In this document: one piece after another, positions 27,692 through 37,492 of the stretch
Layout: the number at the start of each line of letters is the position of its first letter
Position numbering within the stretch: position 1 is the stretch's first letter
Assembly: GCF_017798005.1 (NCBI RefSeq)
Contig: NZ_CP072548.1
Location: 1,550,001 to 1,614,000, forward strand
DNA: 64,000 bases
Direction: 5' to 3'
DNA from: Aggregatibacter sp. 2125159857
GTDB taxonomy: Bacteria > Pseudomonadota > Gammaproteobacteria > Enterobacterales > Pasteurellaceae
The notes under the pieces: model-generated
Databases searched by the model: none
Seen by the model: only the letters and a program-made list of their open reading frames with translations
What the model was told of the DNA's origin: nothing
Translations under genes and position numbers: made by a program

Positions 27692-28061
27692 GTGGCGCTC
27701 AAAATAATCCACAATCCCATCTTTCACACGCACCGCACCAAATTGGGTGTGGCGAATTTCCTGGTTTGTACCGTTAAAACCCACGAAAAAATGGACTTTG
27801 TCATCAAAATAATCCAACCAATTCACGCCCACTACAGCGGAATATAAATCCAAATCGCTAAAGACTTTCGCTTGCACGATAGGCAATAAAATGCGTGAAC
27901 TCAAACGGCTCCAAAGCAAAGTGCGATACAGCGTTTCATCATCCGCCCAATAATGCACGCCGCCTTGCGGCGACTTTGGCATCCTGTGCGCCTAACTCGG
28001 TCAATTCGGATTTCAAAAGCTCTTCAAACCCACGGGCAGTGGTAGCAAAAAGTTGTTTCAT
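27692..28061 (-). pseudogene. rlmL: Duplicated rlmL 5' fragment (THUMP part), frameshifted
   Basis: The minus-strand ATG at 28061 starts the same [20 protein letters not shown] as intact rlmL. An extra G in the stretch CGCCTTGCGGCGAC (rlmL has CGCCTTGCGCGAC) then shifts the frame. From there to 27692 the rlmL sequence continues almost unchanged. After 27692 it joins queC sequence. It is clearly a dead copy, although a 132-residue frame remains open across it (27584-27982). Confidence 0.9.
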
Positions 28062-28139
28062 AAGGTCTCAATAGTTGGAAAAAATTGGCGGGGATATAGC
28101 AGTTTTAAGCGACTCAGTGCGTTGAAGTGCGGTGGATTT
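27692..28139. repeat. Direct repeat of about 448 bp, copy B
   Basis: The partner of 25052-25499 in the same orientation. It contains the broken rlmL start plus the rlmL upstream region as far as the uptake signal. Recombination between the copies would remove about 2.6 kb carrying the lipoprotein gene, the 204-residue gene and the queC remnant, leaving an intact rlmL. Confidence 0.9.
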
Positions 28140-28226
28140 TTTAAGAGATCTTGAATCGATGATAAAATCTCACCACACCTAAGCGGATACCATAAAGGCA
28201 CGTTCACTGTATTTTATTCAATGCCA

Positions 28227-29123
28227 TTAGGCCAAAATGTACTCTAATTTAATCTTCGTTAAACTTCCCATCAAATCCTCTGCCATCCTTTTATAACTGA
28301 GCGTCTGTGGTTTTTCTACCATCACCGCACGGGTAATGTTTTCTACGGCTTCGCCACTTAATATCAGATAATTCAGCGCCACTTGCATCGCCGGTAGGCT
28401 TGGATTAAACGCTGCATTTTCCGCATAACTGCCATGATAAATCTGTTGATCTTGCGTTTGCAATGCAATGCCATGGAAGGAGTTTGAATAAGGCGCATGT
28501 GCTTGGTTCGCCATCGCAAGGGCTTGTGAAATCACCGGGTCGTTGCTGTTTAAGGATAATTGGTTGTCATGTTGATCCAGCAAATGTCGCTGAATGTTTA
28601 AGTTTTTTGGCCCGAATGCATCGGGTAAATATTGGTGCAATAGATTATTCTGGCGATGCGGTAAATGAATTTGTAATCTTTCTGCGCTATTTAATTCATT
28701 CATAAACTGGCGACAATGGCCGCATGGCGTGTAGTTGACGCTAATGTCGGTGATCTGTTTTTCTCCGCGCATCCAAGCATGACTAATCGCACTTTGTTCG
28801 GCATGGATGGTTTGTTGAATATCCGTTTGGCAAAATTCTTGATTCGCCCCAAAATAAAAACTGCCGCTCACTCCTATGACGATCGCACCAACATTAAAAT
28901 GTGAGATAGGTGTGGTGGCATAACAAGCGGCAATAGGAAGCAACTGAAGGGAGAGTTGTTGAGGAGTGATTTGATGTTTGTTGCACAAGTGCTGTATGGC
29001 AAAGTGCGGTAGGAATCCCACAAATTTTTGCTCTTGTAAAATAAGCCAAATATCCTGAGCTAACAGTGCATTATCAATTTGGGACAACGCGTGGTGAATT
29101 TTGTCTGAAATTGGTGTTGTCAT
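28227..29123 (-). CDS. cdd: Cytidine deaminase
   Basis: Cdd deaminates cytidine and deoxycytidine (pyrimidine salvage). The 298-residue protein is the long, dimeric E. coli type. The catalytic domain has the zinc ligands and proton shuttle in [13 protein letters not shown] and [16 protein letters not shown]. The C-terminal half is the degenerate second domain ([16 protein letters not shown]). Upstream lies an inverted uptake-signal pair that separates it from potD. Confidence 0.95.
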   Translation of the reverse strand: MTTPISDKIHHALSQIDNALLAQDIWLILQEQKFVGFLPHFAIQHLCNKHQITPQQLSLQLLPIAACYATTPISHFNVGAIVIGVSGSFYFGANQEFCQTDIQQTIHAEQSAISHAWMRGEKQITDISVNYTPCGHCRQFMNELNSAERLQIHLPHRQNNLLHQYLPDAFGPKNLNIQRHLLDQHDNQLSLNSNDPVISQALAMANQAHAPYSNSFHGIALQTQDQQIYHGSYAENAAFNPSLPAMQVALNYLILSGEAVENITRAVMVEKPQTLSYKRMAEDLMGSLTKIKLEYILA

Positions 29124-29170
29124 AATCCTATCTTTTTCGCTTTTGATTTCCTTATCTTAGCACCGGATAA

Positions 29171-29215
29171 AAAAAAGTGCGGTTGAAAATTAATATAAAT
29201 TTAGACCGCACTTTT
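29171..29215. terminator. Inverted uptake-signal pair between potD and cdd
   Basis: AAGTGCGGT (29175-29183) and ACCGCACTT (29205-29213), with A-rich and T-rich outer flanks, can form a hairpin after the potD stop on the minus strand. It probably ends the potABCD message. Confidence 0.65.
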
Positions 29216-29235
29216 GTGATAGCTATGAGAACAAA

Positions 29236-30333
29236 TTATTTCGCTGCTTTTAGCTCTTGATAATATTGTTCGTAGTATTGAATCGCATCACCCACATCAT
29301 CTTGCCAGTGGCTATTTTTTAATACTTCAGCCGTTGGATAGATTGCCGGATCTTCCGTGATTTCTTTTGGTAAGACTTTTTTCGCTTCAAGGTTCGCCGT
29401 TGGGTAACCAATTGCCAAGGTTAATTTTTCTGCCGCTTTCGCCCCTAACATATAGTTGATAAGTTTGTGTGCACCGTCCGGATTTTTAGAGGTAACCGGA
29501 ATGGCTAAAGTATCCACCCAGAGTACCGGCCCTTCTTTTGGGAACACCATGTCTAAAGGTGCTTGTTCTTTTTTCGCAATACGCACAGAACCGTTCCATA
29601 ATTGACCCACTTCTACTTCACCGGAAATAAAAGAGTTCGCCGGGTTATCAGAGTTGAAGGAAAGCACATTCGGACGTAATTTCAACAATTCCTCATAAGC
29701 CTGTTTGATAATTGCCGGATCTTGTGTGTTCGGATCTTGACCGATTTTTAATAACGCGATGTTGAACACTTCGCGGGCATCGTCTAGTAATTGCACTTTA
29801 TTGGCAAATTCAGGTTTCCATAAATCGCCCCAAGAGGTGAAATCGCTACCTTTGTAAGTGTTGGTGTTAAAGGCAATGCCCGGCGCACCTAATAATTGCG
29901 GAAGGGAATATTTGTTGCCTTTGTCGTAAGGTTTGTCGAGCCAATCAGGGTCTAATTCTTTAATGACGGGTAATTTGCTGTGATCTAGTTCTTTTAACAT
30001 CCCTTCGCGTGCCATTTTGGAGACGAAGTAGTTAGACGGCGCAATCACATCATAACCGCCGGCAGCCCCCTGCGTTTTTAATTTCGCATACATTGTCTCG
30101 TTTGATTCAAGACTTGACACAATCACTTTAATACCGGTTTCTTTGGTGAAATCGTCTAAAAGACCATCCGGTACATATTCAGTCCATGTATAAAGATACA
30201 CGGTATCATTTGCAGGCGCTTCAGCTTTAGGGGCTTCCAGCGCGGTTTGCGCTTGTTTGTTGTCTTTCTCGTTACAACCTGTCAGGGCAACAGCGATCAT
30301 ACTTGCGGTGAATAAACCGGCAAATTTTTTCAT
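29236..30333 (-). CDS. potD: Spermidine/putrescine-binding lipoprotein PotD
   Basis: PotD is the binding component of the PotABCD polyamine importer. From ATG 30333 it has 365 residues: MKKFAGLFTASMIAVALTGC is a lipoprotein signal with Cys20 (E. coli PotD is a soluble periplasmic protein instead). Then come TVYLYTWTEYVPDGLL, the family start of the mature domain, and ligand-pocket residues around YDVIAPSNYFVSKM, DDAREVFNIAL and GEVEVGQLWNGSV. Codons upstream to 30417 run through two hairpins and are not coding. It is separated from potC by 130 bases that hold two terminators. Confidence 0.93.
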   Translation of the reverse strand: MKKFAGLFTASMIAVALTGCNEKDNKQAQTALEAPKAEAPANDTVYLYTWTEYVPDGLLDDFTKETGIKVIVSSLESNETMYAKLKTQGAAGGYDVIAPSNYFVSKMAREGMLKELDHSKLPVIKELDPDWLDKPYDKGNKYSLPQLLGAPGIAFNTNTYKGSDFTSWGDLWKPEFANKVQLLDDAREVFNIALLKIGQDPNTQDPAIIKQAYEELLKLRPNVLSFNSDNPANSFISGEVEVGQLWNGSVRIAKKEQAPLDMVFPKEGPVLWVDTLAIPVTSKNPDGAHKLINYMLGAKAAEKLTLAIGYPTANLEAKKVLPKEITEDPAIYPTAEVLKNSHWQDDVGDAIQYYEQYYQELKAAK

Positions 30334-30370
30334 TTTTGTTTGTTCTCCGTAAAAGAGGTGAAAAAAAACC

Positions 30371-30389
30371 ACCTGCATAAAATGCAGGT
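30371..30389 (-). terminator. Intra-operon hairpin terminator just before potD
   Basis: On the minus strand ACCTGCAT-TTT-ATGCAGGT is followed by GG and eight T. The stem is 8 bp with a 3-base loop. It lies 38 bases before the potD start. Confidence 0.8.
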
Positions 30390-30391
30390 AT

Positions 30392-30421
30392 AAAAAAACG
30401 CCTTGATTGTGCGTCAAGGCG
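30392..30421 (-). terminator. Intra-operon hairpin terminator after potC
   Basis: On the minus strand CGCCTTGA-CGCACAA-TCAAGGCG is followed by TTTTTTT. It is a perfect 8-bp stem with a 7-base loop and a T run: a classical terminator between potC and potD. Confidence 0.88.
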
Positions 30422-30463
30422 TATTGTATGTGATATTAAATTATTTGTGAAACATTATTACCG

Positions 30464-31237
30464 CTAGATGTCTTTGTGTTTTCTGCCGATAAATTGGCTG
30501 ACCACCACGAGTAATAATGAAAGCACAATCATGATGGTTGCAAGTGCATTGACTTCCGGTGTTACACCGGTTTTCACTAAGGAGAAAATACGCAACGGCA
30601 GGATTTCATAGCTTACACCGCTCACAAAAGACGACACCACAACATCATCTAGCGAGATGGTAAAGCTTAACAACCAACCGGAGACCACGGCAGGTAACGC
30701 AAGAGGCAGGATGATTTTGCGTAAAATCGTCACTTCACTGGCACCCAAATCTTTCGCAGCTTCTAGCATTCTTGCATCGAAACCGTTTAAACGGGAGAAA
30801 ATAGTGACCGTGACATAAGGCAAACAGAAGGTCACGTGTGCCAACAATAAGGACCAGAAACCTAAAGAAATCCCCACAACCATAAACAACGCAAGCAATG
30901 ATACCGCCATGACGATATCCGGTGACATCATCACGATAAACAACATACCACTTACGGCTTGTTTGCCACGGAAACGATAACGATAAAGCGCAATCGCAGT
31001 TAAACCGCCCACGATGGTAGCGAGGGTTGCTGCAAAGAAAGCAATCGTTACAGAATGAATCGCTGCTTGAATTAAAGTATCATTGTTAAACAGCCGTTCA
31101 TACCAGTTCCAACTAAAGCCTTTCCAACTTAGGCCATAACGGTCTTCGTTGAAGGAGTTAGTCACCAAAATAATAATCGGGATATACAAATAAGCGTATA
31201 CCACAAACATAAAGATATTACGTAGTAAACGGCTCAT
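30464..31237 (-). CDS. potC: Spermidine/putrescine ABC transporter permease PotC
   Basis: A 257-residue inner-membrane permease with six membrane segments. The EAA loop that docks onto PotA is in [20 protein letters not shown]. The N-terminal LYIPIIILVTNSFNEDRYG is typical of PotC. Its start overlaps the potB stop by one base (at 31237), so the two are translationally coupled. Confidence 0.95.
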   Translation of the reverse strand: MSRLLRNIFMFVVYAYLYIPIIILVTNSFNEDRYGLSWKGFSWNWYERLFNNDTLIQAAIHSVTIAFFAATLATIVGGLTAIALYRYRFRGKQAVSGMLFIVMMSPDIVMAVSLLALFMVVGISLGFWSLLLAHVTFCLPYVTVTIFSRLNGFDARMLEAAKDLGASEVTILRKIILPLALPAVVSGWLLSFTISLDDVVVSSFVSGVSYEILPLRIFSLVKTGVTPEVNALATIMIVLSLLLVVVSQFIGRKHKDI

Positions 31238-32097
31238 TATTCTAACTCCACTTTCTTATTCAATAGTTTATTAGCACGGTAGTACACAAAAATTAACAAG
31301 GCCATGAGAATCGTTAAGCCAATACTGATTGCCGAACCGAATGGCCAGTTGCGGGAAATTAAGAATTCACTCTTAATCACGTTACCCACAAGTAAGACTT
31401 TCGCACCACCAAGCAAGTCCGCGACGTAGAACATGCCCATTGCCGGCAATAATACCAACAGGCAACCTGCCACAATGCCCGGCATGGTGAGTGGTAAAAT
31501 CACACGGAAGAAACGTTGAAACGCATTAGCGCCTAAGTCTTTTGCGGCTTCCAATAAACGTCCGTCTAATTTTTCAATCGCGGAGTAAAGTGGCAAAATC
31601 ATAAATGGCAGAAGCAAATAGACTAAACCGATGATCACCGCCACCTCTGTGTTTAGAATGCGAATCGGTTCACTCAAAATGCCCATATCCATCAACATGG
31701 TATTTAACACGCCTTTAACACCAAGGAACACTTTCATACCATAAATACGAATCAGCGAGTTTGTCCAGAATGGCAATACCACAAGGAACAATAAGAGCGG
31801 TCGATATTTCGGATGAATTTTACTGACCATAAAGGCGAATGGATAGCCGATCAGTAAGCAAATAATGGTGGCAATGCCCGACATATACAATGAATTCCAC
31901 ACCACCTGTGCATAAAGCGGATTAAATAGGTTGATGTAGTTATCCAAGTTAAATGGCAAGGCATAAAAGTTACTACCATCTCGGGTTAAGAAACTTACGA
32001 CTAATACCAATAAGTTTGGAATTAGCACAAAGAAAATGAGCCAACCGAAGATAATCGCAACAGTAATTTTCTGAAATTTATTATTGATTATCTTCAT
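31237..32097 (-). CDS. potB: Spermidine/putrescine ABC transporter permease PotB
   Basis: A 286-residue permease from ATG 32097, with six membrane helices and the EAA motif in [20 protein letters not shown]. The start lies inside the last codons of potA (stop at 32081), so potA and potB overlap by 17 bases. An in-frame TTG at 32109 would add four residues and is less likely. The region [20 protein letters not shown] matches PotB rather than PotC. Confidence 0.94.
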   Translation of the reverse strand: MKIINNKFQKITVAIIFGWLIFFVLIPNLLVLVVSFLTRDGSNFYALPFNLDNYINLFNPLYAQVVWNSLYMSGIATIICLLIGYPFAFMVSKIHPKYRPLLLFLVVLPFWTNSLIRIYGMKVFLGVKGVLNTMLMDMGILSEPIRILNTEVAVIIGLVYLLLPFMILPLYSAIEKLDGRLLEAAKDLGANAFQRFFRVILPLTMPGIVAGCLLVLLPAMGMFYVADLLGGAKVLLVGNVIKSEFLISRNWPFGSAISIGLTILMALLIFVYYRANKLLNKKVELE

Positions 32098-33199
32098 CGT
32101 TGAGTACAACCTCCCAACCTTCGTGCCATGTAATACCTACGCGTTGACCAACACTGTGATCCATATGCGGGTCATCTTCATTAAAGAATTCGCTGACTAA
32201 TACGCGTTTACCGTTATGTTCGAATTCCACGGTAGATTCCAATGTCATGCCTTTATAAGTGCGGTCGATAATGTGACCGATAATCGCGTTAGAATGTTCG
32301 TGTTCATCCAGCTCTTCAATCACAATATCTTCAGGACGAAGCAACACTTGAAGTTGTTGATCTTTTTCGACCGGAATATCGGTATAAATATCACAAATGC
32401 GGCCTTCCACATTAGCAAGCACTACATTGTCTGATTTGCGTTCAATGACGGTTGCATCAAAAACATTAATTTCGCCGATGAAACGTGCCACAAACAAGTT
32501 TGCCGGATCTTCATAAATCTCACGCGGAGAGCCGTCTTGTGCAATTTTACCTTTACGCAATAAGACAATACGATCAGACATGGTGATTGCCTCTTCTTGG
32601 TCATGGGTCACGAAAATAAAGGTAATGCCTAATTGGCGTTGTAATTGCTTTAATTCATATTGCATTTGTTTGCGCAATTTATAATCCAGCGCAGACAGAG
32701 ATTCATCAAGCAATAAGACTTTCGGTTTATTGACCACCGCACGAGCAATCGCAATACGCTGTTGTTGTCCGCCTGAAAGCTGGGTTGGTTTACGTTCCGC
32801 CATCTCTTCCAACTGCACCATACGCAATGCCTCTAACACACGAGGTTTGATCTCGCTTTCCGGCACTTTTTGCATGCGCAAACCGAAAGCCACGTTTTCA
32901 AAAATCGTCATGTGCGGGAACAAAGCATAGCTTTGGAATACGGTGTTGATGTGACGTTTTTCTGCCGGCACATTGGTAATGTCTTCACCATCCAAAATAA
33001 TGTTGCCTGAATCTAATTCTTCCAATCCGGCCAATAAACGCAACACGGTAGTTTTACCACAACCGGATGGGCCAAGAATGGTGACAAATTCACCGTTATT
33101 AATGGTTAAATTAAAATCGTTAATAATGGTATTGGAACCGTAGGATTTTTTGATTGAACGAAGCTCAATAATTGGCTTGTTTTGAACCGAGTTTTCCAC
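32081..33199 (-). CDS. potA: Spermidine/putrescine ABC transporter ATPase PotA
   Basis: PotA drives polyamine import with ATP. The 372-residue protein has Walker [20 protein letters not shown]-loop [12 protein letters not shown], signature [14 protein letters not shown], Walker [13 protein letters not shown] and H-loop [11 protein letters not shown]-terminal TOBE domain (about 270-372) includes [10 protein letters not shown]. It is first in potABCD. The 262 bases upstream would hold the promoter. Confidence 0.96.
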   Translation of the reverse strand: MENSVQNKPIIELRSIKKSYGSNTIINDFNLTINNGEFVTILGPSGCGKTTVLRLLAGLEELDSGNIILDGEDITNVPAEKRHINTVFQSYALFPHMTIFENVAFGLRMQKVPESEIKPRVLEALRMVQLEEMAERKPTQLSGGQQQRIAIARAVVNKPKVLLLDESLSALDYKLRKQMQYELKQLQRQLGITFIFVTHDQEEAITMSDRIVLLRKGKIAQDGSPREIYEDPANLFVARFIGEINVFDATVIERKSDNVVLANVEGRICDIYTDIPVEKDQQLQVLLRPEDIVIEELDEHEHSNAIIGHIIDRTYKGMTLESTVEFEHNGKRVLVSEFFNEDDPHMDHSVGQRVGITWHEGWEVVLNDEDNQ

Positions 33200-33461
33200 T
33201 AGCTTTGGTTTTCTCCCTAACGTACCGAAGTTTTTCGATAAAAATTAGAAACAAATACTTATCATAAAAGATAAGCGGCGATGATAAATATGAGCTGCTA
33301 ATGATATAGTGATTAGCCCCCAATGAAAAGACATTAATCACAAATTTAACTGCCTCTTTTTGCACAGACAAATTAACCGCTTTTACATTTAAACTCTCTA
33401 CGTAGAATACAAAAAAATGTTCAGGTTAAATCTCCGTCAATGCAAGGCGTAATAGACCCCA

Positions 33462-35306
33462 TTAAGGGGCATGAATAATCACAAAAGAGGCGTCATCGCC
33501 TTTGGTAACCCAAAGCACACACGTCTTACCGGCATTTTCTTTCGGCAATTCAATGGTGGTTTCCCCTTTCTCATTGGTTGCTTGTGCCTCTCTTTCTTCT
33601 GCCGTTGCCGTCACGAGACGAATGGTTGCGCCCTCAATCGGCTCGCCGGTGGCTAAGGATTTTACCTTAACGACATACTTACCACTATCCTCCATCTCCG
33701 TTGTCACGTCAAAATCGGTTAAAACAAGCAAGCGATAGTCCGTCAATTTATCTGTCACCTGATCAATGTCATTTTTGACCGCACTTTCCACTTCCGTTTT
33801 CTCTGCCGGTACAGGAACTTCAGCTTTTAACCAAAAAATGCCCTTAGAAGGTAGCCCTTTTTCAGCTAAATCCACGGAAAGAAAATCAAAGTAACGTGGA
33901 TTTTCACCTTCGGTATGTAACGTCTCTGTTTTGAAAAGCGTTGCTTTTTCCGGCTTAAAGACAGCCAAATCTGATGGTTGAAGAGATGGCGCGCTCCAAT
34001 TAATCATTGAAAGTACTTGTGTTTTCGATAATGGTGCAACATCTAATGTTACACTTTGCGCATTACGTATTTTTAAATTAATTTTGCTATTCCAGTATTG
34101 CGGAAGAAGATCATCTTGACCGACAAACTCCACATGATGCGGATAATGAGGTAAGCAAGCTAAACTGCCTAATGGATCTTTAAAACGATAGCCCCCTTTT
34201 GCGGTGAACTCATTATTTAAAATAAAATACACGCAACGTTCTTCCGGTACGCTCAGACGAAAAGCCGTTTTTGTCGTATAAGATTGCCCCTCACCAAGAA
34301 GCTCCGGCTTAATCACCTCGCCCTGCAACAGGGCAGATTCATTTAATTTTTCATAAGACCACGTTTCACCTTTCGGCAAAGCCGGCAGTAACACCGCAAC
34401 CAAACTATCCGCAATATCCTCTTCATTCACTTCGTTGTTAAAATGCAGTGTTAGCACCTGATCAAGGACATCTTCCTCATCATTTACAAAAGAAAATGTG
34501 CTTTGTGTATTTTTCAAACTAAATTCATTCGGAATAGCAATTAGGGGAATGCCAACATCTTTATCCAATGTATTTCCGCCTAATTTCGATTGTAGTGACT
34601 TCAAGAGGCTAATTTGCACAAACTCATCCTCTTGTGTTGCGAGCGCTAACGGCTCAGAACGAATCCACGCTTCAAGCTGATTGTCAGAATAAGTGACGTG
34701 AAAAGGCAACGTTTTTATTAGCGTAGCCTCTTTTCCCTCCGGTTGTTGAACTAACTTAAATTCAATGGCGTGTTCCAGCACTTTCGGATCGACCGGATGA
34801 GAGAAAACAATATGACCCACTGCATAATGCTGTCCTGAAATAGCATCTTGAGAAAATTCCCCTTCCGCACGGACGACACTAAAGGGTGCTGTTTTGACCG
34901 TTTGAGGTTGGGTAACTTCCGGTGCATAGGATAAGCTTGCGTTAAGTAGTTGTCTATCTAGTGTCACCTGATATTCTTGCCCCGCCGCCCAATCTTGCGC
35001 CGGCAAAAAAGCCAGTGCGTGTTCATTTTCCCATGTCCACTGCCCTTTCACTGATGGAAGAAGCTTAATGCCCTGCGCAATAGGTGCTTTTACTTGATTG
35101 GGTGCAACAATATTTGCGCTAAAATCAATCACTAACGGTGCAATTATTTCTCCCCCTTCAGCCTGATACTGTGTTGGTTGAATCGGGTTTAACGTGATTT
35201 TAACCCCATTAGGATCGTTAAATTTTTGCTCTTGATGCCAGTAATATCCACCACCGGCAACCGCGCATACCAGAAGTCCCAAAAACAAATATGTCGATTT
35301 TTTCAT
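33462..35306 (-). pseudogene. N-terminal third of a bacterial alpha-2-macroglobulin-family protein (truncated)
   Basis: The 614-residue frame starts MKKSTYLFLGLLVCAVAGGG, a signal anchor, and continues with macroglobulin-like beta domains (for example GQWTWENEHALAFLPAQDW, then GTYRF-type strands). Late in the frame a carboxypeptidase-like MG domain shows DYRLLVLTDFDVTTEM and SLATGEPIEGATIRLVTATA. Bacterial A2M-family proteins of the YfaS/YfhM kind normally run 1500-1900 residues and end with the bait and TED-type domains. Here the frame stops at 33462 with no further A2M sequence before potA, so the last two thirds are gone. It is either a decayed gene or a short secreted relic; no frameshift is evident in the remaining part. 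Confidence 0.7.
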
Positions 35307-35351
35307 TTATTGATGATCTCCGCTATTTAACAATGCGATATTGCGTACGTA

Positions 35352-36800
35352 TTAATTTGTCCCACCTACGGTAATTTGATCGATCTTCAATGCCGGTTGC
35401 CCTACACCCACCGGCACACTTTGTCCTTCTTTACCACAAGTGCCAACACCATGATCCAATTCTACTTCATCAGCAACCATGGACACATTTTGCATCACTT
35501 CAATACCACTACCGATTAAGGTTGCGCCCTTCACCGGCTTAGTGATTTTGCCTTTTTCGATCAAATAAGCCTCTGAAGTAGAAAATACGAATTTACCGGA
35601 AGTAATGTCCACTTGGCCGCCGCCAAAGTGCGGTGCAAAAATGCCGTGTTCTACGGATGCTACTAAATCCTCAAATTTATCTTTGCCTGCCAACATATAA
35701 GTATTGGTCATGCGTGGCATTGGCAAATGGGCATAGGATTCACGACGTCCATTGCCTGTCGGTTGCACGCCCATCAAGCGAGCATTCATTTTATCTTGCA
35801 TGTATTTCTGCAAAATACCGTCTTTAATTAGCACGTTATGTTGGCTCGGCACACCTTCATCGTCAACGGTGACTGATCCTCGGCGATCCATTAAAGTGCC
35901 ATCATCCACGATTGTGCATAACGGCGATGTGACTAATTCGCCGATTTTGCCGGTAAACAATGAACTTTCTTTACGATTAAAATCGCCTTCCAAGCCGTGC
36001 CCTACTGCTTCATGTAATAACACACCCGGCCAACCTGCGCCCAACACCACCGGCATTAATCCTGCCGGTGCCGCCACCGCACCTAAATTTACCAATGCTT
36101 GACGCACCGATTCTTTCGCAAAATAGACCGCTCTTTGCTCACCTTGATAGCTTTCAAAGAACCACTCTAAGCCGAAACGACCGCCTGCGCCCGCACTACC
36201 ACGTTCGCGCTTACCGTCTTGTTCTACCAATACGGAAACCGATAAACGAATGAGTGGACGAATATCTGCCGCCAAGGTGCCGTCCGTGGCTGCCACCAAC
36301 ATTTCCTCATATACCATACTCAAACCGGCATTCACCTGCACCACTCGCGGGTCTTCCGCGCGGGCAGTTTTGTCCACTAAGCGCAATAATTCAATTTTTT
36401 GCTCTTGGCTTAAACTGTATAGCGGATTGATAGATTGATAACGCAAAGGTGCATCCACCGGATTAAATCTTACCGGCAGAATAAAATTACCTTGGGAAGG
36501 TTGTGCAATACCACGCACCGCTTGGGCGCATTGTTGCAAATTGGCTAAATTAATTTGATCCGAATAGGCAAAACCGGTTTTCTCACCACTGACTGCACGC
36601 ACGCCTACGCCGCGATCAATATGAAATCCGCCTTCTTTAATAATTCCGTCTTCCAATACCCAGTTTTCATCCTGACTCAGCTGAAAATATAAATCGCCAT
36701 AATCCACGTTGCGTTGCGCTAAGGTATCGAACAGATTAGACAAATCTGATAATGCTAAATTATTGCGAACTAATAGGGAGTCGGTCACTTGCTTTAACAT
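35352..36800 (-). CDS. tldD: Metalloprotease TldD
   Basis: TldD, with TldE (PmbA), forms a zinc protease that degrades unfolded peptides and matures some peptide antibiotics. The 482-residue protein carries the metal-binding HExxxH-type motif in [18 protein letters not shown], and a C-terminal core with [18 protein letters not shown] and [18 protein letters not shown]. The length matches E. coli TldD (481). It is 45 bases from the start of the A2M remnant. No tldE is present here. Confidence 0.95.
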   Translation of the reverse strand: MLKQVTDSLLVRNNLALSDLSNLFDTLAQRNVDYGDLYFQLSQDENWVLEDGIIKEGGFHIDRGVGVRAVSGEKTGFAYSDQINLANLQQCAQAVRGIAQPSQGNFILPVRFNPVDAPLRYQSINPLYSLSQEQKIELLRLVDKTARAEDPRVVQVNAGLSMVYEEMLVAATDGTLAADIRPLIRLSVSVLVEQDGKRERGSAGAGGRFGLEWFFESYQGEQRAVYFAKESVRQALVNLGAVAAPAGLMPVVLGAGWPGVLLHEAVGHGLEGDFNRKESSLFTGKIGELVTSPLCTIVDDGTLMDRRGSVTVDDEGVPSQHNVLIKDGILQKYMQDKMNARLMGVQPTGNGRRESYAHLPMPRMTNTYMLAGKDKFEDLVASVEHGIFAPHFGGGQVDITSGKFVFSTSEAYLIEKGKITKPVKGATLIGSGIEVMQNVSMVADEVELDHGVGTCGKEGQSVPVGVGQPALKIDQITVGGTN

Positions 36801-37067
36801 GAAATCACACTCAAAAATAAATCAAAAACATAAAAAATTGCTTAGAATTATAGCGAATTTCTACCTAAAGCAAAAAGAAAAGTTAGCAAAATAAAGAGGA
36901 TAAATTCATTCTCATGAAAAACGGGCTTAAACTTTTTGAGGTATTCTCTTTGCGTGAGATCAAGTTTTTTATGATTACCCACAGGATTACCATGTTTGTA
37001 GTATGGCTCATTTTATTTCACGTTTTATACTCCTCCCCACCTTTATTACAGCAACGTATAAAAAATC

Positions 37068-37403
37068 ATGGAAAATCCATTTACTGCCAACTGGACATCA
37101 AAAGGTCATACGCTTTATTTAGGTCATTGGGAAATCAGTTATAACGGACTGCCTCTTACACTTCCTGCTGAACGACGGGATAAAGATATGGGAACACAAA
37201 ATATTTATAATTTCATGGATCCCGAAGATGAACTTTATTTAGAAGGCTTAGATGAAAATGATTGGATACTCGCTAACATGGATTGGTTATCTGATTTATT
37301 TATTCAATACAATATTCCATTAGAAGAAGAGTATATGCGGGCATTTTACCAAGCCGTAAATCCAGAGGATTGGCGTTGTGGTAGCTGTGGTGGGTGTATT
37401 TAG
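37068..37403 (+). CDS. Small acidic protein with a cysteine-glycine tail
   Basis: I do not recognise this 111-residue protein. It has no membrane segment. The N-terminal part (NWTSKGHTLYLGHWEISYNG) looks beta-rich. The middle is acidic (MDPEDELYLEGLDENDWIL) and it ends WRCGSCGGCI, a C-x2-C-x2-C tail that could bind metal or be oxidised. ATGs at 37068 or 37188 could start it; the longer form is taken because both halves look coding. The frame at 36914-37144 overlaps it in another phase and is probably not a gene. Confidence 0.6.
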   Translation: MENPFTANWTSKGHTLYLGHWEISYNGLPLTLPAERRDKDMGTQNIYNFMDPEDELYLEGLDENDWILANMDWLSDLFIQYNIPLEEEYMRAFYQAVNPEDWRCGSCGGCI

Positions 37404-37421
37404 ATAATCAATAAATAAAAA

Positions 37422-37478
37422 ATCAATTAGCGCACCAAACGTCCGATATCATAATCAGGCTTCTGGCGGCTAATTGAT
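37422..37478. terminator. Large inverted repeat, bidirectional terminator
   Basis: ATCAATTAGC (37422-37431) pairs with GCTAATTGAT (37469-37478). AT-rich flanks extend the stem on both sides. It separates the convergent Cys-tail gene and plsB, with T-rich sequence beyond each arm. Confidence 0.75.
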
Positions 37479-37492
37479 GTTTATTATTTTAG

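Noticed and set aside
27584-27982. 132-residue frame resembling RlmL
   Set aside because: It is the shifted rlmL copy running out of frame into queC sequence, so it is treated as a pseudogene rather than a gene.
25052-28139. Transposon with terminal repeats
   Set aside because: The flanks are direct copies of a housekeeping gene start, with no transposase and no inverted ends.
36914-37144. 76-residue frame upstream of the Cys-tail gene
   Set aside because: It overlaps the better supported frame at 37068 in another phase and looks like random translation of AT-rich sequence, although it has one hydrophobic stretch.
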